This document shows, piece after piece, positions 56,124 to 64,000 of a DNA stretch of 64,000 nt. The DNA lies in contig NC_052360.1 in NCBI RefSeq assembly GCF_009727055.1, positions 72,792,309 through 72,856,308 on the forward strand, in the 5' to 3' direction. The first letter of the stretch is position 1. Every line of letters starts with the position of its first letter. The notes under the pieces were generated by a model. It ran no database searches. It was given only the letters and a program-made list of their open reading frames with translations, and was not told the origin of the DNA. Position numbers and translations under genes: made by a program. This DNA comes from Benincasa hispida. Taxonomy: Eukaryota > Streptophyta > Magnoliopsida > Cucurbitales > Cucurbitaceae.

Positions 56124-58089
56124 CTAGTGCTATCAACGACTGTTTAAATCATACCAGATACGAAAAACGACACATAGGCACAAGATGTACCTTGTGTGGG
56201 GTAGTCCCTTGGATATAGACCTTTCAAGCAGTGGCCATTTAGTCCAGGGTTCATTAGATAGTCATTGCAATTATGACTATCGGTAATCACAACCATTTTA
56301 ATTTACTAGTTTGACTACGTGCATTGCACGTGTTTCATAACGCTGAAAATGAAATGTATATGTATAAGTTGAAATACGAGTCTTATAATTGATAATCATT
56401 TTTTTTATATATATGTTTTTTAATGGGTTTTTAAAAATTTTTTAATTGACTTTTTTATTTTTTGGTTTAAAGAAGAAACAAACTAATATATTTGCATTTA
56501 TAATAAGAAAAAAATTAAATAAAAGCTAATCACTTTTATAAGAAATAGAAACCTATATCTAATATATTTATAACTACTATTTAATTTCCTTTAGAAAAAA
56601 AAGGACTATTCTTTCATTTTTTTTAAAAAAAGAAAAATTATCCAATCTCAATTTCAATTCTAGATAAACGTTAAAAACACATCATTCACGTTAAATGATA
56701 AGAAAAGAAGAAAATTTTGAAAGAGATAACCTACCTTAACAAGTAAAAAAAATGGAGGTGTAATAGCTATTGCTCCTTAAAAAACAAAAAGGTAAAAAAA
56801 GTTTTAAATATATATATATAGAGAGAGACGATCCTGACTATTGATAAAAAAAACCTTATGGCCTATTTGGATTGACTTAAGAAAAAAATATTTTTCAAAT
56901 ATTTCTGACAAAAATTGTTGAAAATATTTTTCAAAAACTATTTTGAGTGATTGCCAACCACTTCAGTTTTTTCTAAAATGAATTTTTTAAATTAAATACT
57001 TGAAAATGCATTTCAAACACACTCTTATAATGTCAAGGAAAAAACAAAAAATGTGACAATAATGTTTTAAAAAAATTAAATACGCTATGAAAAAGGGATT
57101 AACAAAAATTTTTTTAAAAAAAAAAAAAAAAAACCAAAACCGTGAAAACTAAGATTTAAGTCAGCTATTTATAGATATTTAGATTTGAAATCCTAATTTG
57201 ATTTTGCAAAAATAATTTGAATAGATAGATTTTTTTCCAAAGTAGATATTAGATAGATTTTTATTTTAGTTAGAGATAAATGTGATTTTTATTGTAATTT
57301 TTTCTCTTCATTTAACTTTAATAGATATTAGTTAGAGATAAAATGTGATTTTTTATAATTTTTTAAAACAATTTTTTTAAAAAAAAAAAAAACCTTTAGT
57401 TAACACGAGATAGATATTAAAAATGTGATTTCTTTTTTTCAATTTATTTAACCTGAAGTAGATATTAGTTAGAGATAAAATGAAATTTAAAAAAAATCAT
57501 TTATTTAAGATGTAGTTAGAGATAAAATGTGACTTTTTTAAAGCCTTGCAGATATGATTTAGAGATCAAATATGACTTTTTAAAAAAATAATTTTCTCTA
57601 CCAAAGTGTGAGGCCAAAAAAAATAAATCTTTTGATTTTTTTTACATGTGATACTCAAAATTAGCGGAAAAAGTTTATTTAATGATTTAAATGACAAATT
57701 GGAAAATCAAAAGTTTCTACCATAGCCATTTTAGACAGTATAGAATAGATAAGTGTATTAACATATACACTCCCTTTTTTTAATGAATCTCGTTTACAAA
57801 TATCAGATCATTTACCAATAGCACTAAATGTCGATACTGTCAATTGATCCTGATCAGATAAATAACCATTTTCAATAGAATTTCTTTGCTAAAATTTGTT
57901 AAGAGAATATGGAGTACTCATTCAATATATTGATCAAATTCATAAAGGAAACAAAAAATAAACGGCTTAGACCTCAACATGGGATTAATCTAATCGAAAC
58001 AAAACGAAAACAAAACAAAAACAAAAAAGAATAGCAGTCCCACATTACAATAGAACATGTTTGTTTGAAGTATAATCGTTGCGACGCCT
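56124..58089. other. Unassigned, with a degenerate repeat at 57235-57600
   Basis: No gene is recognised. AGTTAGAGATAAAATGTGA or close variants recur about five times (near 57270, 57332, 57466, 57505, 57550) at irregular 40-130 bp spacing. This is the 3' flank of the pyrophosphatase gene. Confidence 0.5.
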
Positions 58090-58095
58090 TTTATT
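58090..58095 (-). terminator. Poly(A) signal of the pyrophosphatase gene
   Basis: The minus strand reads AATAAA (extended AATAAAA), about 31 nt after the stop codon. It is the only canonical near-upstream element close to the stop. Confidence 0.6.
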
Positions 58096-58125
58096 AAGGT
58101 GTTCGGCGGGATGATTGGCATTGGT

Positions 58126-60368
58126 CTATCGCCTCAGGGTGTGCAGAATGTACTCAGCATAAAGATCCCTGCAAATTTATTCAATTCAAAATCTTGTAAG
58201 AACAAAGATTGAAATCAAACTAGAATGTAGAATTCATTGGATCTGACTGAAACACTTGCATTGAGTACTGTATAGCTTCAAGAGCAACGCCTGAAGGTAA
58301 GAATTCATTAACTGCCACCTCCTTGTTTTCATTTTTTTTATCTGTGATTCAACAATGTTAAGAAATTTTCATTCTAACTTCAACATGCATGTCAGGACCA
58401 ACAAGAATATTTATCCAGATTTTCTAATAGATTTGAAAGGATACAGTCTTCGAAGAAGCGACGAATCTCAGAGAGACGATGAGGGGGAAGCTCTTTGATG
58501 TCGGTATAATGCTTGTATTCTGGATCATCAGCACAAACTGCAATGATCTTATCATCCTTCTCTCCCTGGATCAAAAGCAACAATTTTGTTAAATTATTTG
58601 AATGAGAGAACAAAACAACAAAGTAGGTTTTTGTTTCTTTCCATTGCTTCAAAATTACCTGATCAATCATGGGCATTAGTCCAATGGCCTTGGCTCGGAG
58701 AAAACAGCCAGGAAGAACTGGTTCCTACACAAACAAATCAATGGAATTTTTGTAAATCACCACACTGAATGAAGCTAAAACGTGAGGTAAGACAAATGCA
58801 GAGGCCAAAATTCTTCTCGAACTGATCTTATGTTATGAGATCATAAGATCTGTTTAAGAAGCATTTCAACTGAATCAGACAATTGTTCAGAGCATAACCT
58901 GCATAAGTACTAGAACATCCATAGGATCATTGTCTTCACACAGTGTACGGGGGATGAAGCCATAATTATGAGGATAGACCACTGATGAATACAGAATCCG
59001 ATCAACCTGTTCGTTATGGACAGAGTCAGAACCTTCAGATATAAGAAGTTAAATCAAAAAACAAATTCGTATGGATGGAGAAAAACGTTTTCTAGATCTG
59101 AAACATATCATGTTTTATACAACAGAAAGTTCATGGCAAGTGAAGAAAGAAGAAAGCATTGCTGCAGTAGTTTTTCCTTTTTGTTTTTAATATCTTAGTG
59201 ACTTTGACACACTTCAACTACTCTCATGAGACAAACTTTTGTTCGAATTCTTATTAGTGATCTGATGATATCTATTATATCTATTGATATCAGAGATTTA
59301 AGATAGTTCCAATACCTTGATCAGCCCTGTCTTCTTGTCAAGTTCATATTTGACTTTGCTTCCCTTTGTAATCTCAACAACCTGTGTTGTTCCATCGATC
59401 AAAACAAATTGAAAACGTGAAATTCTTCTTTGGTGAGAAATGGGAAAAAAACAAAATTGGGTTTGCTAGCAAAAGAAATCCTAAACTTGGATTGCAAAGA
59501 TACTTATTTTTTTGAAAGCATCATAACTAGAAAGGTAATTCCAATTAAATTAAGTGAAAAGCACAAACTCTTGCACAGTATGGAGCTTCTAAACTGATAA
59601 GACATGGCAAGTGACCAACTTTTGCATGTCTCATTCTCTTTGGATTTCATGTATCAATCCTAAAATTAGACAAGTCATATGGGCCACATACTAGAGGTTG
59701 GTAACGTTTTGTCCCTGTCCCCTTCAGATGGTGCCTCTTTTGTGTTCACCATTCCTGATCGGATCCCAGTATCTTTTTATTATTGGACCGAATACCTATT
59801 TAGGTTTGAAGGGGTCCAATACCATATTAGGTAACATGGGCTTTCATTTCAAAACCAGTTGGCAACGAGAGGAATAACCCATATATCTTATAGAGTGTGA
59901 GGTCTCGTGATTTTCTAATGTGTGATCCTCAATCACTTTTCTATAGGATCATTTTTAGAGTTGAAACAGAATTCAGAGATTCATAATTTTGGAAGAAAGA
60001 ACAATCAAACCAAGAACATGGCTTCTAAACAACTTTACTTTTGTTAAATCTAATCCATGATCTCAATGCATAAATTTCCATCAATTTTGAACATACAAAA
60101 GAAAGAGGGAAAAACATACACAGTTGAAAATCTTGGGAGCATCAGGTCCTGCATAAAGGAAAAAAAAAACAATAAATTAAATTAAATCAGAACAATGATG
60201 GGCAGGGCCATAATTATGGTAAGGTCAAAAGAACGATATGAAAGTACCAATCTCAAGATCATGCCAAGGATGAGCAGCAACCGATCTTCTAGACAAAGAA
60301 GAAAGAATCCTCTCATTCAACCTCGGAACTCGATTCTTATCACCATTGGAATTCTCATCAGTAGTCAT
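58126..60368 (-). CDS. PPA: Soluble inorganic pyrophosphatase (family I), 8 coding exons
   Basis: Hydrolyses diphosphate to two phosphates in the cytosol using Mg2+, pulling biosynthetic reactions forward. Exons, in transcript order: 60368-60248, 60148-60120, 59381-59316, 59006-58899, 58724-58659, 58565-58445, 58341-58260, 58168-58126; 211 residues, the usual size for plant soluble forms. All junction phases agree. Motifs are [20 protein letters not shown] at residues 18-37, [14 protein letters not shown] at 56-69, [19 protein letters not shown] at 82-100 with signature D97-x-D99-x-x-D102, Asp129/Asp134/Lys136 in the MIDQGEKDDK stretch, and Tyr171-Lys172. The end is [11 protein letters not shown]. 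Residue 50 is Cys where paralogues I recall have Val or Ala. No transit or signal peptide is seen. The start is the first ATG after a leader intron. It is the only intact host gene here. Confidence 0.95.
58169..58259 (-). other. GC-AG intron (last intron of the pyrophosphatase gene)
   Basis: The donor is T|GCAAGT at 58260/58259 and the acceptor TTTGCAG at 58169. Only this reading gives the conserved ..AIQYSMDLYAEYI.. end; no in-frame GT donor does. GCAAGT is the usual consensus of the minor GC-AG class of introns. Confidence 0.88.
59700..59935 (-). mobile_element. TRIM-like fragment in pyrophosphatase intron 2
   Basis: The minus strand starts TGATTGAGGATCACACATTAG at 59935, passes a PBS-like ATGGTATTGG and shares AATGGTGAAC.CAAAAGA..ACCATCT with the TRIM at 36025-36385. 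It lacks the second LTR and accounts for much of this 738-bp intron. Same strand as the gene. Confidence 0.55.
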
Positions 60369-60370
60369 AT

Positions 60371-60479
60371 CTAACCAAAACCCATAAAAAACAAACAAAA
60401 AACACCACCCATAATCAAATAGGCGATTGATTTCTCTATCGATCAAGACTAAAACGCATAAATCAAAAAGGGGTTGTAC
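60371..60479 (-). other. 5'-UTR intron of the pyrophosphatase gene
   Basis: Donor TCAG|GTACAA at 60480/60479 and acceptor GGTTAG|AT at 60371, two bases before the ATG. A leader intron abutting the start codon explains the stop-free-looking but nonhomologous codons upstream. Predicted only; no transcript evidence. Confidence 0.6.
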
Positions 60480-60582
60480 CTGAGAGATTTGAGAAGGGAG
60501 AAAAGAGGAGAGATTGGTAAATGGGTTGAAACAAAAACCTGCAAAAGAATTGGAATGAAGAAAAGGGAGAATGAAGATCGAA

Positions 60583-60588
60583 TTTATA
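60583..60588 (-). promoter_or_regulatory. Candidate TATA box, pyrophosphatase promoter
   Basis: The minus strand reads CTCTATAAATTCG, followed by a pyrimidine-rich stretch (CATTCTCCCTTTTCTTCATT). Transcription would start near 60555. An alternative TATAAA lies at 60747-60752. Confidence 0.5.
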
Positions 60589-60869
60589 GAGAAGAAGGAT
60601 TGAGAATGAAGAGCGAGTCAATTCGAGGGGGGAGAGAAGGAAGCTGCCTCTTACACCTGTTTGTTTACTTCGACGTTTCAAATTTTTTTTGGTTGGTTTT
60701 CACACGAAGAAGGGTTGCCCTTTGTAATTTGCATTGCTATTCGAAATTTATACGGTTGGTCCTATTTAGAGTAATTCGAAATTTGGCTTCACTTTTAAAA
60801 AAAATTTTAAATTTAGTGTCGTTGACTACATGTAAAAGTATTATTTTAATCTTAAAATACGTGTGAGGT

Positions 60870-61782
60870 TAAATACAACCTAGATTTCTCGTTCATTCTT
60901 TTCATTTCTCTCACTCTTTCCTCTCACTCTTTCATCTCGTTCTCTAATTCACATTGCTCTCTTTCATTTTTCCTTAACTTTTTCCTTTCTTTTGAATTCT
61001 TCCTCGCACTTCTTCCTTTTGCTTCTTCCTCTCATTTGTTCCTTTAGTTTCTTCCTCGTCAATTTTGTAGTTTTTTCCTTTGACTTTTTTTCTTCATTTG
61101 AATTCTCACTCTCGTTTTTTTCTCTCATTCTAATTCACGCTTCAACTTACATTTTTTATTTGAGAAGAAGACGACTCGACATAAACAGAAGATATCGCAA
61201 GAAAAGGAGAACAACTGAAGAAAAGATGATGGAAAAGGAATCTCGTTGGAAAAAGGGGGGAAATGACAACATAAACATAAATTGCTGGAAAAGAAAAGAG
61301 GAAAATAGCTGGAAAAAATAACTTCATAAATAGATTTCTGTTATTTAGGGTGAATGCAGATCTTCTTATATTATGTAATTTATCGTTGTAACTTAAATAT
61401 GTATGGCAAACACACATGACCATACATACTTAAGTTAGAAAACGAGCTTTGATGCTCAAACTTTATAACTGCAATAATTTATCCGAACAGGATTTTAGTG
61501 CTACATTAGGATTATTCTTTCACTCATCGAGTCGTGCCTTCCACAAACTATTCCTCATTAGATGTTTTGCGAGGCACAGTCGTGGTCAAATATGTTGGCA
61601 TGGGCCAAGCCAAGCACCTTTTTCGATGGCCTACTTTGGTCTAGAGTGTCATTTTCATTATGAATCTTATCTTCTTGACTTTGTCATTTCTGTTTTTGTT
61701 GATGATAATTGTATTTTTTTTTACTCTTGACATCTATTATTTCGTAAAAAAAAAAAAAATTGATAAACATACCAATAAATAA

Positions 61783-61825
<43 letters not shown>

Positions 61826-62384
61826 GTATTACGAGGGGCTTCTCCCATCCCTTCTTTACCAGTGTTTTCTTTTCTCTTTTTTCTTTTATTTTATTTTATT
61901 TTTAATTTTAATTCAAACACCAAGTTATATATTAATTACAACTTCCTTGATGATTAATACCATTTTTCATCATCTTCTACTTTACTAAAAATACTATTAG
62001 CCATATTTTCAAATTTTTTTTCAACTTATAAAGAGGTGAGGCTTCAAACCTTTTGGTTATGGATATGATGATCTAGAAAATACTTCCAAAACATATCGTT
62101 TAAGGCTTTTGTTTGATAATCTTAGAGAAAAAAAATGTTTGATATTTTTTTTTTTGTAATTTTAAAATTTTTCTTTATAAACCCTAACTCCACCAAATTT
62201 TTTTGTCAGCTTTTAATAATCTAATTTAATTTCTTTTAAAAAAATAATTTTGTTTTTAAAATTTAGCTAGGAATAAAATGTTGGTAAGAATGGTGAAAAA
62301 ATATTAATCAAAATGATAATTCATAACAAATACCTTTGAATTTTGTCATTTGTAATTTATATACTTTCAAAAATCATAATATTA
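60870..62384. other. Unassigned, with (AT)n at 61788-61822
   Basis: A CT-rich stretch (60900-61135, many CTTTC/CTCTC) is followed by a purine-rich one. Short open frames at 60992-61321 and 61449-61730 have low-complexity or no family features. A (AT)n microsatellite of about 35 bp is preceded by AAATA repeats. Confidence 0.5.
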
Positions 62385-62498
62385 CTTCGCAACCTTTATA
62401 AACTTCAGTCAAGGTAAGCATCGTTCAACTGAAATAAAGTATATGTTATCAATTTCAAGATCAGAAGTTCGAATTCTCCCACACTTATATTGAACTAA
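62385..62498 (+). mobile_element. tRNA-derived SINE
   Basis: A-box-like CATCGTTCAACTG (about 62420) and B-box AAGTTCGAATTCTC (62465-62478), then CCCACAC..TTGAACTAAAAAAA. A near-direct repeat AAAATCATAATATT / AAAATCATAAATATT (about 62370 and 62499) flanks it, the size expected of a SINE duplication. The head boundary is approximate. Confidence 0.6.
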
Positions 62499-62515
62499 AA
62501 AAATCATAAATATTT

Positions 62516-64000
62516 CAAAATCATCATTCAAGAAAAATATTTTTTTTGACTCTTATTAAATTTCGGAGATAATATTGCAAAAAGTATAGGGATATATTTT
62601 TAAAACAAAATTTAAAACTCTCAAAGTATTTCTAATAATTGAACCTAAAAGAAATTAAGTGAGATACACATAGTGTTAATGGTGGTTAACAAATCAGTTT
62701 GTTTTGTTGAACATTCTGTTATTTCATTTTAAAGATGTTTTGTGCTTTTAGTTATGAATCTTTTCTATAAATTACTTTGTATTCTTTAAGTGAGAAAATA
62801 AGAAAACTCTTTCATATTTTGTGAAAGATTATTACATATAATTTTTAAAATAAAATATTAAAAACGAAAGAGCCTCTAAATTTTGGCGTTAAAATTTCTT
62901 TGAATTTGAAAATAAACATTAAAAAAAAAAAGGAATTACGAAAAGTGGCCCACAAGCGCACATGTTACAAAGTACTAATAATATACTAAAATAATATTTC
63001 ATCCCCTCCCTAGTGGACCACACGTGTTCTTCTTATCGGGAGATTAATAAAATTTTGATATCAAAAGAAATATGGAAATCTTAATTTTATGAAAATTTTA
63101 ATAGAAAAGTTAACATGTCTCGACAGAAGTTTAATACTATGATCACAATACAATAACATTTTTTCATTTAATCTTTTTTCCAAAAGAAGAAAAAAATATA
63201 TTTTTCTATTTATATTTTTAGTTTTAATTTATTATTCCTTAGGTTAAATAAGTAATTTTTTTATTATTAATTTTAAGTCCACATTAGTAATATATTTTTA
63301 TTATATTTCATTGATTTGTCTATTATAACAGCTTTCAATATTATTAAAATGAGTTTAATAATACTATCAGCACTCAAATTTCGTTTGTGCTCATTATCAT
63401 TGCAGGTCTCTTGTAGGCTTGACCTTTGACCTACTTCTCGCGATATGGTCTCGAGTACCAAGCTGATATGCATAAGAGATCTTCACACCCGTGTGATGCC
63501 AAGCCTAGCATACTTGATGCCTAAATTAGTACAGAAGTATATAGTTCAACTAAGCACACGTGTAAGGTTATGGCTATCCTCCGACACTTGCCTCAAGTTA
63601 CATGTAACATCAGTGGTATCATGAAAGTGGTTGTGGGACTCAAGATTTTTCCTCTCCTCTTAACACTTGCTTCTTATTACGTGTAATGTCAATGGTCTAG
63701 AGAGATTGTGTGTCTCAAAGTTGTAGAGTGTCATCATGCATCGAGCTCATCTAGTCAATCGGAAGCATTGAGCCCATATCTAATCCATCCGAAATTCGAG
63801 ACTTAACTTTCTCCTTTAAGGACGTGTGTTTTCTCTATGTCATGCCACCTCTGGGTCTTTCTTGGACTTTGTTTGGTCCGCCCATGACGTTATGTCTTGC
63901 CTAGCTAGGATAACCGTCTAGTAGAAAGTATATACATAATCACTTTTAATGATTTTATTTGGTAAAATTAAAATCAAGAAGACAAAATTTCAACTAACCG
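62516..64000. other. Unassigned
   Basis: AT-rich to about 63,400, then a more balanced-composition segment with the paired phrases GACACTTGCCTCAAGTTACATGTAA (about 63582) and AACACTTGCTTCTTATTACGTGTAA (about 63662), each followed by TCAGTGGT/TCAATGGT. These look like internal repeats of an unrecognised retroelement running off the window. Confidence 0.45.

Noticed and set aside
58392..58676. Single-exon frame containing a pyrophosphatase segment
   Set aside because: Reads through two introns of the gene; replaced by the eight-exon model.
60992..61321. Phe/Ser-rich then Lys/Arg-rich 109-codon frame
   Set aside because: Follows a CT-rich to GA-rich composition shift; no conserved motif or signal.

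Overview
This is AT-rich nuclear DNA from a dicot plant. Cucurbitaceae is the best guess: the Ty1-copia gag-pol family, the CACTA element carrying a Ulp1-like gene, and the dispersed 'tctatca..tgatagac' hairpin elements all resemble repeats I know from cucurbit genomes. That is recollection, not a search. One intact host gene is supported, a soluble inorganic pyrophosphatase near the right end on the minus strand. Almost everything else is layered transposable-element remains.

Layout. 1-588: edge of a reversed LTR-like repeat. 588-7753: a decayed plus-strand copia element (leader, gag, protease/integrase, start of RT, 3' LTR). Its leader holds a sequencing-library artefact at 867-904, and its LTR is split by a hAT-like element. 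7754-13984: minus-strand LTRs of the same family nested three deep. 14.0-20.28 kb: the 3' part of a CACTA (En/Spm-type) transposon with a broken multi-exon gene (Transposase_24-like region, then Ulp1/C48-type protease). One intron of this gene holds a 3.2-kb solo LTR. 20.6-26.0 kb: a second, minus-strand copia element of the same family. 26.1-28.9 kb: another nested LTR pair. 28.9-31.2 kb: a third, different copia fragment. 31.2-39.2 kb: MITEs, microsatellites, an LTR, a TRIM-in-SINE-in-MITE nest and a LINE tail. 39.2-43.9 kb: a tandem TRIM array with an inverted copy and a nested 2.5-kb solo LTR. 44-56 kb: MITEs, one LTR, and tandem repeats. 58.1-60.6 kb: the pyrophosphatase gene. 60.9-64 kb: unassigned DNA with a microsatellite and a SINE.

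The pyrophosphatase model has eight coding exons giving 211 residues with every catalytic motif I looked for. It has a 5'-UTR intron and a terminal intron that only works as a GC-AG intron. All transposon genes seen carry stops, frameshifts or truncations.

I see no convincing new functional system. The most useful observations are the Tn5/Nextera artefact, the GC-AG intron, the decoded Ulp1-like gene with a splice-site-preserving insertion, several nestings proven by target-site duplications (two with an unoccupied paralogous site in this same window), and a roughly 21-bp motif array shared by two LTR families.
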